A stretch of DNA of 64,000 nucleotides from Lapillicoccus jejuensis (GCF_006715055.1 NZ_VFMN01000001.1:2976001-3040000); one strand, 5' to 3'. Counted from the first letter of the stretch, positions 48,094 through 56,616 are shown. Numbers and translations: made by a program. Notes: generated from the letters alone by a model not told the origin.

Positions 48094-48126
48094 GATACAG
48101 TGTTGTATCGGATACAGACTTGTATC
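48094..48126. promoter_or_regulatory. Tandem TetR operators GATACA-N4-TGTATC
   Basis: Two perfect 16-bp palindromes, 48094-48109 and 48111-48126, centres 17 bp apart, between the divergent TetR gene and the ATPase-like gene (starts 48084 and 48144). Confidence 0.88.
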
Positions 48127-48143
48127 GATATCAGGAGCCCCCC

Positions 48144-48806
48144 ATGCGTCTCATCGCGACCGACGTCACCGTCCCCGGACCGTCGCCCCAGCACGACCCG
48201 CTGCTGCCGCCGACCTCGCTCGTCGCCGAGCCCGGCGAGGTCACCCTCGTCCCCGTCGGACCGGAAGGCTCCGCACGGGAGGCCACCGCGCTCGCCCTCG
48301 CCCTCGGGGGCGCCGTACGGCTCGGGGGTGGCAGCGTCGACCTGTGGGGCGAAAGCGACCCGCACGTCCTGCGCCGGCACGTCGTCCTCGTCGACGTCGA
48401 GGGCGTCACCGCCCCGGAGGACGCCCTGCCCGCCACCGCCGTGGTGCGCGAGCAGCTCGTCCTCGCCCGCCGGCCCTCGCGCGGCACCGCCGCCCGCCGC
48501 GTCCTGCTCGAGCACGGCGTCGCCGACGGCTCGGTGCGCTGGGACACCCTCGACCCCGGCGACCGCACCGCGATCCTGCTCGACGTCGCCGCCCGCCGGC
48601 CCGACGCGCAGGTCCTCGTCCTCGCCGGGCCCGACCGGCACGGCGGCGACCCCCGCCGCTGGTACGCCGCCGCCCGCGCCCAGGCCGACACCGTGCTCAC
48701 CGTCGTCGTCCTCTGCCGACCCGACACGATCGCCGCCCTCGCCGGGCCGGTCACCCCGACCGCGACGACCGCGACGACCGCGTCGATCGAGGAGGTGCCC
48801 GCGTGA
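48144..48806 (+). CDS. Degenerate ABC ATPase-like partner of YhgE/Pip protein
   Basis: 220 residues from ATG 48144, with CAGGAG 7 to 12 bases upstream. The overall plan is that of an ABC ATPase (PLLPPTSLVAEPGEVTLVPV, LRRHVVLVDVEGVTAPEDAL, ILLDVAARRPDAQVLVLAGP), but the Walker A is GPEGSARE instead of GxxGxGKS/T and the signature is LDPGDRT instead of LSGGQ. ATP hydrolysis is therefore doubtful. It overlaps the YhgE-like gene by GTGA and is probably a bound accessory subunit. Expression is under the tandem TetR operators. Confidence 0.75.
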   Translation: MRLIATDVTVPGPSPQHDPLLPPTSLVAEPGEVTLVPVGPEGSAREATALALALGGAVRLGGGSVDLWGESDPHVLRRHVVLVDVEGVTAPEDALPATAVVREQLVLARRPSRGTAARRVLLEHGVADGSVRWDTLDPGDRTAILLDVAARRPDAQVLVLAGPDRHGGDPRRWYAAARAQADTVLTVVVLCRPDTIAALAGPVTPTATTATTASIEEVPA

Positions 48807-50869
48807 CCACCGTCCTGCGCCTCGCCGTCACCGAGCTGCGCCGGCTCAGCGCCGGCCGGCTCGCCCGCGCCGCCCTCCTCGCGCTCGTCCTCGTCCCGAC
48901 GATCTACAGCGGGCTCTACCTGTGGGCCAACAAGGACCCGTACGGCGCCCTCGACCGCGTCCCCGCCGCCATCGTCGTCGAGGACACCGGCACCACCCTC
49001 GCGGACGGCGCGAAGCTCACCGCCGGTCAGGACGTCGGTGACCAGCTCCTGGAGTCCAAGTCCTTCGACTGGCACCGCGTCGACCGCGCGCAGGCCCTCG
49101 CCGGGGTCGACGACGGCACCTACGACTTCGCGCTCCTCGTCCCCGCAAGCTTCTCGACCGACCTTGCCTCGAGCGCCGGGAACGACCCGCGCCAGGGCCG
49201 CCTCGAGCTCGTCACCAACGACGCCAACAACTACCTGGCCCGCAGCATCGCCGGTCAGCTGGCCCAGCAGGTGACGAAGACGGTCGCCGAGCAGGTCACC
49301 AGCCAGGCCGCGCAGCGGCTGCTGGTCGGCTTCTCCACCATCCACGACCAGGTCGCGCAGGCCGCTGACGGCGCGAGGACGCTGCAGCAGGGCGCGGGTT
49401 CGGCGAGCAGCGGGGCGCAGCAGCTCGCCACCGGGGCGGGCTCGCTCGTGGCCGGGGAGCAGCAGCTCGTCACCGGCACGAACGCGCTGGCGTCCGGCGC
49501 GGACCGGCTCTCCGCCGGGGCGACGCAGGCCGACGCCGGTGCGGCCACCCTCGCGTCCGGTCTGGCCACCCTCGACACGTCGACGGCGAGCCTGCCCGCG
49601 CAGACCGCGCGGCTGGCCGCCGGGGCGCAACAGGTCTCCGACGGCAACGCGCAGGTCGCCTCCGTCGGCGCCCAGGTCGCCGCCGCCTCGCAGCAGGCCG
49701 CGACCGCGCTCACCACCGACCGGGCCGCGATCGACGCGCGCCTCACCGCCGCCGGCCTGACCGCCGACCAGGTCGCTGCGGTGAACGCCGAGCTCGACAA
49801 GGTCGCCGCACCGGTGACCGCCGCCGACGGCACCGTGCAGCAGGCCAACGGCCAGCTCCAGCAGCTGTCCGCCGGCGCGGCGCAGGTCGCCCGGGGCGCG
49901 CAGCAGCTGGCCTCCGCCGCCGGGCCGCTCCAGTCCGGCATCCACCAGGCAGCCACCGGCGCGGCCACCCTGCACACCGGGACGACGCAGCTCGCCGCCG
50001 GCGCCTCCGACGCCGCCGCCGGCGCGCACCGCCTCGCGACCGGCCAGCAGGACGCGCTCGCCGGCGCCCAGAAGCTGCAGTCCGGGGCCGGGCAGTTCGC
50101 GTCCGGCACCCAGCAGCTGCAGCAGGGGGCGGCCCAGCTCGCGACCGGACTGGCCAAGGGCACCAGCTCGATCCCCGACCTGTCGCCCCAGGCGCGGACA
50201 GCGGCCGCCCAGACCATCGGCAGCCCCGTCGCCGTCGACCAGGTGGGTGAGGCGAAGGCGGCGACGTACGGCGCGGGGCTGGCGCCCTTCTTCCTCAGCC
50301 TGGCGCTGTGGATCGGCGCCTACACGCTCTTCCTCGTCGTCAAGCCGCTCTCCGCACGCGCCGTCGCCGCCCGGGTCCGCTCGCCCAAGGTCGCCCTCGC
50401 CGGGTGGCTCGCCCCGTCGCTCGCGGCCGCCGTCCAGGCGGTCGTCGCGCTCGCCGTCGTCGGTCTCGTCCTGCGCATCGACGTCGCGCACCCGGTCGGT
50501 GCGCTCGGCCTGATGGTCCTCGCGTCGTTGACCTTCGTCGCGATCCTCCAGGCCCTCAAGGCGCGGCTCGGTGCGGTGGGGACCTTCCTGGGACTCGTCC
50601 TCATGGTCGTGCAGCTCGTCTCGGCCGGGGGCACGTTCCCGTGGCAGACGCTGCCGGCGCCGCTGCGGGCGATCCACGAGGTCATGCCGATGACCTACGC
50701 GATCGACGGCCTGCGCCGGGTGATGTACGGCGCCGACCTGGGCCACCTCACGGTCGACGTCGCGGTCCTGCTCGTGTGGCTCGTCGCCGCGCTGGCCTGG
50801 ACGTCGTGGGCGGCACGTCGATCGGCGGTGTGGACCCCGGCCCGGCTCAAGCCGGAGCTGAGCCTGTGA
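48803..50869 (+). CDS. YhgE/Pip-family ABC-2-type membrane protein
   Basis: 688 residues, GTG start overlapping the previous stop. One N-terminal transmembrane helix (about 20-40, ending in LVPTIYSGLYLWANKDPYG, a YhgE hallmark) precedes an extracytoplasmic domain (about 45-180). Then comes a long helical region of about 300 residues with 7- to 14-residue repeats of the type GAQQLxxGAxxLxxG, likely an extended coiled coil. Five C-terminal helices form an ABC-2/Pip membrane domain (about 490-675). The family includes phage-infection protein Pip and MmpL-like accessory proteins. Export of a hydrophobic compound or envelope interaction is likely. Confidence 0.9.
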   Translation: MTTVLRLAVTELRRLSAGRLARAALLALVLVPTIYSGLYLWANKDPYGALDRVPAAIVVEDTGTTLADGAKLTAGQDVGDQLLESKSFDWHRVDRAQALAGVDDGTYDFALLVPASFSTDLASSAGNDPRQGRLELVTNDANNYLARSIAGQLAQQVTKTVAEQVTSQAAQRLLVGFSTIHDQVAQAADGARTLQQGAGSASSGAQQLATGAGSLVAGEQQLVTGTNALASGADRLSAGATQADAGAATLASGLATLDTSTASLPAQTARLAAGAQQVSDGNAQVASVGAQVAAASQQAATALTTDRAAIDARLTAAGLTADQVAAVNAELDKVAAPVTAADGTVQQANGQLQQLSAGAAQVARGAQQLASAAGPLQSGIHQAATGAATLHTGTTQLAAGASDAAAGAHRLATGQQDALAGAQKLQSGAGQFASGTQQLQQGAAQLATGLAKGTSSIPDLSPQARTAAAQTIGSPVAVDQVGEAKAATYGAGLAPFFLSLALWIGAYTLFLVVKPLSARAVAARVRSPKVALAGWLAPSLAAAVQAVVALAVVGLVLRIDVAHPVGALGLMVLASLTFVAILQALKARLGAVGTFLGLVLMVVQLVSAGGTFPWQTLPAPLRAIHEVMPMTYAIDGLRRVMYGADLGHLTVDVAVLLVWLVAALAWTSWAARRSAVWTPARLKPELSL

Positions 50870-50883
50870 GCGAGGATGGAGGC

Positions 50884-51513
50884 GTGACCGACCCCCGCGG
50901 CCCCGTACGCCATCTGCTCTTCGACGCCGACGGGGTCCTGCAGACCCTGCCCGGCGGATGGGTCGAGGCGGTGCGGCCGTACGTCGGCGACCACGCCGAG
51001 ACCTTCCTCGGGCAGGCCTTCGAGGACGAGCGGCCCGCCCTGGTGGGGGAGGACGACCTCGTCCCCCACCTGGACAAGGCGCTCGGCGAGCTGGGGCTCG
51101 ACGTCACGGGCGAGGAGCTGTACCTCGCCGTCTGGCACCGGGTGCAGACCGTCGACGAGGTGCTCGCGCTCGTGCCGCGGCTGCGCGCCGCCGGGTACGG
51201 CGTCCACCTCGGCACCAACCAGGCCCGCCGGCGCGGCGAGCTGATGCGCACCGAGCTGGGGTACGACGAGCTGTTCGACGTCAGCTGCTACTCCTACGAC
51301 CTCGGCGTCGCCAAGCCCGACGTCGAGTACTTCCGGCGGTGCGCCCAGCGGATCGGCGCCGACCCGGCCGAGATCCTCTTCGTCGACGACCGCGAGGACA
51401 ACGTCGCGTCCGCCCAGAGCCTCGGCATGACCGGCGTGCACTGGGACCACACGCTGGGCACCGACGCACTGCTTGCCGGCCTCGCGTCGTACGGCGTCGT
51501 CCCCGCTCTCTGA
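50884..51513 (+). CDS. HAD-superfamily hydrolase
   Basis: 209 residues from GTG 50884; GTG 50866, which overlaps the YhgE stop, would add six residues. HAD motifs: I LLFDADGVLQ (two Asp), II GVHLGTNQ, III LGVAKPDVEYF (Lys), IV ILFVDDREDNVASA. The cap lies between motifs I and II, as in subclass I phosphatases and dehalogenases. The substrate is a small phosphorylated metabolite or a halo-acid. It probably shares the upstream transcript. A large hairpin follows. Confidence 0.9.
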   Translation: MTDPRGPVRHLLFDADGVLQTLPGGWVEAVRPYVGDHAETFLGQAFEDERPALVGEDDLVPHLDKALGELGLDVTGEELYLAVWHRVQTVDEVLALVPRLRAAGYGVHLGTNQARRRGELMRTELGYDELFDVSCYSYDLGVAKPDVEYFRRCAQRIGADPAEILFVDDREDNVASAQSLGMTGVHWDHTLGTDALLAGLASYGVVPAL

Positions 51514-51540
51514 CGAGGCGGGCGCGGGGCCACCACGACG

Positions 51541-51608
51541 AACACCCCACTTGTTGCTTCTTCCTGACACCCAGCAGGGTGCCCAGAATCAGCAACAAGT
51601 GGGGTGTT
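51541..51608. terminator. Nested bidirectional terminator
   Basis: A perfect 17-bp inverted repeat (51541-51557 with 51592-51608) enclosing 34 bases that themselves contain CACCC-AGCA-GGGTG. It lies between the convergent HAD and FMN-reductase genes. Confidence 0.75.
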
Positions 51609-51627
51609 CCCCCCTCTGGCCGGAGAC

Positions 51628-52182
51628 TCAGGCGGCGACGGTCTCCGGCGTGTACTCGACGAGCTGGGTGAGGGCCGAGCGGAACTTGGCCTGGACCTCG
51701 GGGTCGGTGAGGACGTCGACCTCGACGCCCGGCTGCGAGACGACGACGTCCTCGACGACGACGGCGCCGGCGATCTTGGCCGAGCGCTGCGTGTCGGCGT
51801 GCGACCACTTGCCGCCGTACGGGGTCGGGGTGGTGCCGACGACGCCGAACGGCTTGCCGGCGATGGCGCCCTGGCCGTAGGGCCGCGACAGCCAGTCGAT
51901 GGCGTTGTTGAGGACGGCCGGCATGGTGCCGTTGTACTCGGGGGTCACCGCGAGGACCTTGTCGGCGCGGGCGACGCGCTCGCGCAGGGCCTGGGCGGCG
52001 GCCGGGGCGGTCTCGCCGTCGACGTCCTCGTTGTAGAACGGCACGGCGTCGAGGCCCTCGACGATGTCGACGACGACGCCCTCGGGGGCGGAGTCGCGCA
52101 GCTGCTCGGCGAGCTTGCGGTTGGTCGAGCCGGCGCGCAGGCTGCCGACGAGGACGGCGACGGTCTGGGGGGTGGTGGACAT
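51628..52182 (-). CDS. NADPH-dependent FMN reductase (flavodoxin-like)
   Basis: 184 residues from ATG 52182, with AAGGAG 6 bases upstream (GTG 52188 lacks this spacing). The FMN phosphate loop is VGSLRAGSTNRKLA; the flavin-contact motif is TPEYNGTMPAVLNNAIDWLSRP, followed by KPFGVVGTTPTPYGG. It reduces flavin, quinones or azo compounds with NADPH. It is divergent from a TetR-type gene, with a CGGACC-CT-GGTCCG operator inside its promoter spacer. Confidence 0.93.
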   Translation of the reverse strand: MSTTPQTVAVLVGSLRAGSTNRKLAEQLRDSAPEGVVVDIVEGLDAVPFYNEDVDGETAPAAAQALRERVARADKVLAVTPEYNGTMPAVLNNAIDWLSRPYGQGAIAGKPFGVVGTTPTPYGGKWSHADTQRSAKIAGAVVVEDVVVSQPGVEVDVLTDPEVQAKFRSALTQLVEYTPETVAA

Positions 52183-52250
52183 GGGCACTCCTTGTGGAGG
52201 ACGGAGGAGGACGAAGGTGTCGGGGAAGGCACGCCCGTGTGCCGTCGACG

Positions 52251-52279
52251 ATCATAAACGGACCCTGGTCCGCTTTCAT
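52251..52279 (-). promoter_or_regulatory. FMN-reductase promoter with TetR operator in the spacer
   Basis: On the minus strand, ATGAAA (52274-52279), 17-base spacer, TATGAT (52251-52256). The spacer holds the palindrome CGGACC-CT-GGTCCG (52259-52272), a typical TetR operator form. Confidence 0.7.
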
Positions 52280-52307
52280 TCCCGGGTCTCGTACGACGCC
52301 CCGCCCC

Positions 52308-52313
52308 TAGGCT
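52308..52313 (+). promoter_or_regulatory. Leaderless -10 of the TetR gene
   Basis: TAGGCT, 7 bases before ATG 52321. Confidence 0.5.
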
Positions 52314-52320
52314 GACGGGG

Positions 52321-52941
52321 ATGGCCACCGGACCCGAGCACGCCCTGCCGCTCGTCGCGCGTCCCGGCCCCGTGCTGCCTGACCACCTCCGCGCCGACGC
52401 CGCCCGCAACCGCGAGGCCCTGCTCGAGGCCGCCGCCGCGCTCGTCGCCGAGTCGTGCGTCGGCGCCGTGACGATGGACGCCGTCGCCCAGCGCGCGGGC
52501 GTCGGCAAGGGCACCGTGTTCCGCCGGTTCGGCTCCCGGGAGGGGCTCATGGGGGCCCTGCTCAACCTGTCCGAGGCGGAGTGGCAGACGGCCGTCCTCT
52601 CGGGGCCGCCTCCGCTGGGGCCCGGGGCGCCGCCGTACGACCGGCTCGTCGCCTTCGGCCGCTCACGCCTGGAGTCGACCCTGCGGCACGCCGAGCTCAT
52701 CGCGGCGGCCGGGGTGGCGGGCCGGCGCAGCCTGCCCGCCTGGTCGTTCGCGGCGATGCACGTGCGGATACTGCTCGAGCAGCTCGGCGTCGACGGCGAC
52801 CTGCCGGTCCTCACGACCGCGCTGCTCGCCCCGCTGGAGATGCCCGTCCTCAGCCAGCAGCTGGACGGTGACGGCTTCCCGGTCCAGCGCGTCCTCGACG
52901 GCTGGGTCGACCTGCTCGAGCGGGTGACCCGGCGGAGCTGA
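52321..52941 (+). CDS. TetR-family regulator of the FMN reductase
   Basis: 206 residues, leaderless ATG. HTH: ARNREALLEAAAALVAESCV, then MDAVAQRAGVGKGTVFRRFGSREGL. The C-terminal domain resembles the PsrA/YcdC-like group found beside NAD(P)H-dependent oxidoreductases. The operator CGGACC-CT-GGTCCG lies 49 bases before its start and within the promoter of the divergent reductase. A 12-base match to this site occurs before the VOC gene at 55671. The stop codon is in the loop of a 12-bp hairpin. Confidence 0.92.
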   Translation: MATGPEHALPLVARPGPVLPDHLRADAARNREALLEAAAALVAESCVGAVTMDAVAQRAGVGKGTVFRRFGSREGLMGALLNLSEAEWQTAVLSGPPPLGPGAPPYDRLVAFGRSRLESTLRHAELIAAAGVAGRRSLPAWSFAAMHVRILLEQLGVDGDLPVLTTALLAPLEMPVLSQQLDGDGFPVQRVLDGWVDLLERVTRRS

Positions 52942-52954
52942 GCCGCCGGGTCAC
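52924..52954. terminator. Bidirectional hairpin spanning the TetR stop codon
   Basis: A perfect 12-bp stem (52924-52935 with 52943-52954); the loop AGCTGAG holds the TGA. It lies between convergent genes. Confidence 0.75.
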
Positions 52955-52970
52955 CGGTCAGGGCGACAGC

Positions 52971-53921
52971 TCAGAGCGGCAGACGCGTGACCCAGTACCG
53001 CGCGGTCGCGGGCGACGCGGTGCCGAACCGCGCGTTGACGGCGTAGAGCGCGCCGGCGGCGAAGGTCGCGGTCGACGGGACGTCGAGCCGGTCGTCGCGC
53101 AGGACCTCGGACACGGTGCCGGTCCAGCCCGTGCCGTCGCGGGACAGCTCGACGGCGGTGACCGAGTAGTTGTCGCTGCCGCGGACGACGTACGCCGTCG
53201 TGCCGCGCCGCTCGACGCCGTCGCCGCCGACGATCGCGGGGGACCCGGCGACGGGGATCTCGCGACCCCGACCGGTGCTCGGGTTGACCTGCCACAGGCC
53301 GCCGACGCGCGAGTTGTCGAGCAGGAGCGTGCCGCCCGGGAGCGTGCGGATCCCGTTGGCGTTGTTGGCCTTCCCGTCGCCGGCCGGCCACTGGCCGGTC
53401 AGCTCGAGGAACTCGGGGGCGCCGCCCGTCGGACGGCCGGTCGAGGTGAGCGGGATCTTGGTCAGCCGGTCGACGAGGGAGTCGGTGACCCACAGCGCGT
53501 CACCGAGGATGACGAGGTCGTTGAGGAACTTGCCACCGGGCACGACGGTGTCCTGGATGATGCGCCCGGAGGCCGACCCGACCGCCCAGACGTGCGCGAC
53601 GTCCCCGACGTTGCCGACCGCGTGGACGATGCCGGTGCGGTCGTCGTACAGCAGCCCGCGGAGCTGACGACCGGTCGCACCGGGGAGCAGGACGCGGGTG
53701 GTGCCGCGCAGCAGGTCGCCGGTGACGATACGACCGTCGTTGAGCGAGCCGACGAAGAAGACGGCACCCGGACCGGACGTGATGCCCTCCGGCTGGATCC
53801 CGTCGGGCAGGGGCACCTCCGCGCGGGCCGCGAGGGCCGGGCGGGCGGTGAGGCCGATGCTGCCGAAGGTGGCGAGCGCGGCGGCGGAGGTCAGCAGGGT
53901 GCGGCGGGGCAGGGCGTCCAT
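52971..53921 (-). CDS. Exported SMP-30/NHL-type beta-propeller protein
   Basis: 316 residues from ATG 53921. A Tat-like signal (PRRTLLTSAAA ... ARPALA) is followed by six beta-propeller blades of SMP-30/gluconolactonase character: GIQPEGITSGPGAVFFVG, GLLYDDRTGIVHAVG, KFLNDLVILGDALWVTDS, NANGIRTLPGGTLLLDNS, YVVRGSDNYSVTAVELS. The metal-ligand positions of gluconolactonase (Glu, Asn, Asp) are partly recognisable. Probably an extracytoplasmic sugar-lactone or phenolic-ester hydrolase, or a binding propeller. CAGAAT lies 5 bases before the ATG. Confidence 0.85.
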   Translation of the reverse strand: MDALPRRTLLTSAAALATFGSIGLTARPALAARAEVPLPDGIQPEGITSGPGAVFFVGSLNDGRIVTGDLLRGTTRVLLPGATGRQLRGLLYDDRTGIVHAVGNVGDVAHVWAVGSASGRIIQDTVVPGGKFLNDLVILGDALWVTDSLVDRLTKIPLTSTGRPTGGAPEFLELTGQWPAGDGKANNANGIRTLPGGTLLLDNSRVGGLWQVNPSTGRGREIPVAGSPAIVGGDGVERRGTTAYVVRGSDNYSVTAVELSRDGTGWTGTVSEVLRDDRLDVPSTATFAAGALYAVNARFGTASPATARYWVTRLPL

Positions 53922-53974
53922 GACCCATTCTGGGAAGACCCTGGGAGCTACCGCCACCCTCGGAGGGGTCCGGC

Positions 53975-55096
53975 TCAGCCGCTCCACTCGCCGGTGTCGA
54001 AGGCGTGGTGCAGCACCCGGGCGTACGGCGCCGTGTCGAGACCCTGCTCGTGCGCCCACCGCGGGTCGCCGTACGTCGTCGTGTAGCGCTCGGCCGGGTC
54101 GCACAGCAGCGTGACGATGCTGCCGCCGCCCTCGCGCTGCAGCTCGCAGGCGAGGTAGAGGGCGCCGTACAGGTTGGTGCCGGTCGACGGGCCGCTGCGC
54201 AGGCCGGTGCGCTCGGCGAGGACGTGCATCGCGGCGACCGACGCGGCGTCGGGGACGCCGAGCATCCGGTCGACGACGGTCGGGACGAAGCTCGGCTCGA
54301 CCCGCGGTCGGCCGATGCCCTCGATCCGCGAGCCGCGGCCGCGGGGCTCGCCGTCCGCGCCGTCGGGGTCGCGGAAGGCGGTGAGGAACGCGGACCCCTC
54401 GGGGTCGACGACGGCGAGCCGGGTGGGCAGTCCGCGGTAGCGGACGTACCGGCCGATCGTCGCGCTCGTGCCGCCGGTGCCGGCGCCGACGACGACCCAG
54501 GCGGGCACCGGGTGCCGCTCGAGCGACAGCTGCTCGAAGGTCGACGAGGCGATGGTGTTGTTGCCGCGCCAGTCGGTGGCGCGCTCGGCGTAGGTGAACT
54601 GGTCGAGGTAGTGCGCGTCCCCCTGGTCGGCGAGGGAGCGGGCGGCGTCGTACACCTCGGACGGGTCGTCGACGAGGTGGCAGCGGCCACCCTCGCGCTC
54701 GATGAGGGCGATCTTGGCGGCGCTCGTCGTGCGGGCCATGACCGCGACGAAGGGCAGACCGAGCAGCCGGGCGAAGTACGCCTCGGAGACCGCGGTCGAG
54801 CCGCTGCTCGCCTCGACGAGCGTCGTCCGCGGGCCGACGAGCCCGTTGACGAGGGCGTGCAGGACGAGCGAGCGAGCGAGGCGGTGCTTGAGGCTGCCCG
54901 TGGGGTGCGTCGACTCGTCCTTGAGGTAGAGGTCGACGTCGGGGCACCCCGGGACCGGCACCGGCAGCAGGTGCGTGTCGGCGCTGCGCTGGGCGTCGGC
55001 GAGGATCCGGCGGACCGCCTCGTCGACCCACTCCCGCGGGGTGCAGCGGGTCGAGGGGACGTCGGTCAGCGGAGTCACGACGGGGTCGGCAGGCAC
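53975..55096 (-). CDS. PLP-dependent cysteine synthase-family enzyme
   Basis: 373 residues from GTG 55096, chosen because TACGGT ends 7 bases before it; GTG 55105 would add three residues. A fold-type II PLP enzyme: the lysine is in [11 protein letters not shown], the substrate loop in [14 protein letters not shown], and the phosphate loop in [14 protein letters not shown]. An N-terminal helix region ([24 protein letters not shown]) precedes the catalytic core, as in a distinct actinobacterial/proteobacterial subgroup. It may make or degrade cysteine or a related beta-substituted amino acid. Confidence 0.88.
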   Translation of the reverse strand: MPADPVVTPLTDVPSTRCTPREWVDEAVRRILADAQRSADTHLLPVPVPGCPDVDLYLKDESTHPTGSLKHRLARSLVLHALVNGLVGPRTTLVEASSGSTAVSEAYFARLLGLPFVAVMARTTSAAKIALIEREGGRCHLVDDPSEVYDAARSLADQGDAHYLDQFTYAERATDWRGNNTIASSTFEQLSLERHPVPAWVVVGAGTGGTSATIGRYVRYRGLPTRLAVVDPEGSAFLTAFRDPDGADGEPRGRGSRIEGIGRPRVEPSFVPTVVDRMLGVPDAASVAAMHVLAERTGLRSGPSTGTNLYGALYLACELQREGGGSIVTLLCDPAERYTTTYGDPRWAHEQGLDTAPYARVLHHAFDTGEWSG

Positions 55097-55101
55097 GTCG
55101 G

Positions 55102-55107
55102 TCACCG
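55102..55107 (-). promoter_or_regulatory. Leaderless -10 of the PLP enzyme gene
   Basis: TACGGT on the minus strand, overlapping the alternative GTG 55105 and 5 bases before GTG 55096 by end position minus the GACCGA spacer. It supports the downstream start. Confidence 0.35.
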
Positions 55108-55132
55108 TACCGACGCCGTCGCGGCGCCCTGC

Positions 55133-55138
55133 CAGGAT
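55133..55138 (+). promoter_or_regulatory. Leaderless -10 of the GNAT gene
   Basis: CAGGAT, 7 bases before GTG 55146. Confidence 0.4.
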
Positions 55139-55145
55139 GAGGGAC

Positions 55146-55619
55146 GTGACGACCGCGATGACCGTCGAGTCGGGCGGCCTCGACCGCGACGACGTCCGCG
55201 CGCTGCTCGCCGAGCACCTGCTCGAGATGCACGCGACGTCACCGGCGTGCAGCGTCCACGCCCTCGACCTCACCGGCCTGCAGGACCCGGCGGTGACGTT
55301 CTGGACGGTCCGTGAGGCCGGTGCGCTGCTCGGCTGCGGCGCGCTCAAGCAGCTCTCGCCGACGCACGGCGAGGTGAAGTCGATGCGGACGAGCCCGGCC
55401 GCGCGCGGGCGCGGGGTCGCCGCGCTGGTCCTCGCCACGGTGCTCGACGAGGCCCGGCGACGGGGGTACGACCAGGTCAGCCTGGAGACCGGGTCGCAGG
55501 ACCACTTCGCGCCGGCGCGGCGGCTCTACGCGCGGCACGGGTTCGTCGGGTGCGGGCCGTTCGAGGGCTACGGGGAGGACCCGAACAGCACGTTCATGAC
55601 GCTCGACCTGCGGACGTGA
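55146..55619 (+). CDS. GNAT-family N-acetyltransferase (YafP/YedL-like)
   Basis: 157 residues from leaderless GTG 55146 (ATG 55158 possible). Conserved features: [23 protein letters not shown], the CoA loop [46 protein letters not shown] and the end [20 protein letters not shown], a strong signature of this subgroup. The substrate is unknown. It is divergent from the PLP enzyme with about 50 bases between starts. Confidence 0.92.
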   Translation: MTTAMTVESGGLDRDDVRALLAEHLLEMHATSPACSVHALDLTGLQDPAVTFWTVREAGALLGCGALKQLSPTHGEVKSMRTSPAARGRGVAALVLATVLDEARRRGYDQVSLETGSQDHFAPARRLYARHGFVGCGPFEGYGEDPNSTFMTLDLRT

Positions 55620-55641
55620 CGCCCGGTAAACCCGTTGCCGC

Positions 55642-55662
55642 TGAAAGCGGACCGGCGCTTTC
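55642..55662. promoter_or_regulatory. Palindrome before the VOC gene sharing a TetR half-site
   Basis: GAAAGCG-N6-CGCTTTC (55643-55662). Its left half TGAAAGCGGACC (55642-55653) is identical to 52267-52278 (minus strand), part of the FMN-reductase operator. A candidate second target of the TetR at 52321. Confidence 0.45.
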
Positions 55663-55670
55663 CTGAGCGC

Positions 55671-56051
55671 ATGCCGACGACGATCAACCACGTGACCTTC
55701 GACGCCCTCGACCCCTACGCGCAGGCGAGGTGGTGGTGCGCGCTGTTCGAGGTCGAGATGGATCCGGAGGACTTCCCGGGCGACCCGGCGGCGATCGTCC
55801 ACCTGCCGGGCGGGACGGGGATCCTCTTCGAGCAGGTCCCCGACGGGAAGGTCGTCAAGAACCGCGTCCACCTCGACCTGACCCCGGACGTCCCCCGCGA
55901 CGAGATGGTGGACCGGCTCCTCGGCCGCGGCGCCGCGCACGTCGCCGACCACCGACGCCCCGACGGCTCCGGCTGGGTCGTCCTCGCCGACCCCGAGGGC
56001 AACGAGCTGTGCGTCGAGCGCAGCGCCGCCGAGCGGGCCGGGCGCGGCTGA
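55671..56051 (+). CDS. VOC-superfamily glyoxalase-like protein
   Basis: 126 residues, ATG 55671. It has the paired beta-alpha-beta-beta-beta modules of the vicinal oxygen chelate fold: TINHVTFDALDPYAQARWWCALFEVEM, then VVKNRVHLDLTPDVPRDEMVDRLL and VVLADPEGNELCVE. Potential metal ligands are His8 and Glu115 with the central His. Typical of the short glyoxalase-like proteins of actinobacteria; substrate unknown. It may be co-regulated with the FMN reductase through the shared upstream site. Confidence 0.88.
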   Translation: MPTTINHVTFDALDPYAQARWWCALFEVEMDPEDFPGDPAAIVHLPGGTGILFEQVPDGKVVKNRVHLDLTPDVPRDEMVDRLLGRGAAHVADHRRPDGSGWVVLADPEGNELCVERSAAERAGRG

Positions 56052-56078
56052 CCCCTGGCCCCGGAGGGTGGCGGGGAG

Positions 56079-56084
56079 CAGACT
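56079..56084 (+). promoter_or_regulatory. Leaderless -10 of the phosphatase gene
   Basis: CAGACT, 7 bases before ATG 56092. Confidence 0.4.
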
Positions 56085-56091
56085 GCGGGCC

Positions 56092-56616
56092 ATGACCGGG
56101 CCGTCCGAGCACCGCACCCTCGTCCTCGTCCGCCACGCCAAGGCCGAGCAGGTCCTCGGCAAGCCCGACCACGACCGGTCGCTCACCGACCGCGGCCGGA
56201 GCGACGCGCTGGCCGCCGGGCGGTGGCTGCACGAGCAGGGCGTCTCGCCCGACCTCGTCATCTGCTCGACGTCGGTGCGCACCCGCGAGACGTGGGCCGG
56301 GATCTCGCAGGGCGGGTGCCACACTGCGTACGTCGAGTACCGACGCGCGGTCTACCAGGACGGGACCGAGGGCGTCCTGCAGTCGGTGCGCGAGGACGGC
56401 GGCGAGGTGGACAGCCTGGTCGTCGTCGGGCACAGCCCCGGCATCCCGGACGCCGCCGCGCTGCTCAGCGACGGCGAGGGGTCGGTCGAGGCGCACCGGG
56501 TGCTCGCCGAGGGCTTCCCGACCAGCGGCATCGCCGTTCTCGAGGTCGAGGGGGACTGGGCCGACCTGGAGGTCGGCGCCGCCCGCCTCGTGCGGGTCCA
56601 CGTCGCCCGCGGTTGA
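56092..56616 (+). CDS. SixA-like histidine phosphatase
   Basis: 174 residues, leaderless ATG. The RHG motif appears as LVLVRHAKAEQ (phospho-His residue), followed by RSLTDRGRSDALAAGRWL, LVICSTSVRTRETW and the second catalytic His in LVVVGHSPGIPD. SixA-type enzymes remove phosphate from histidine phosphotransfer domains; in actinobacteria the targets are unproven. The length is typical. Confidence 0.9.
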   Translation: MTGPSEHRTLVLVRHAKAEQVLGKPDHDRSLTDRGRSDALAAGRWLHEQGVSPDLVICSTSVRTRETWAGISQGGCHTAYVEYRRAVYQDGTEGVLQSVREDGGEVDSLVVVGHSPGIPDAAALLSDGEGSVEAHRVLAEGFPTSGIAVLEVEGDWADLEVGAARLVRVHVARG

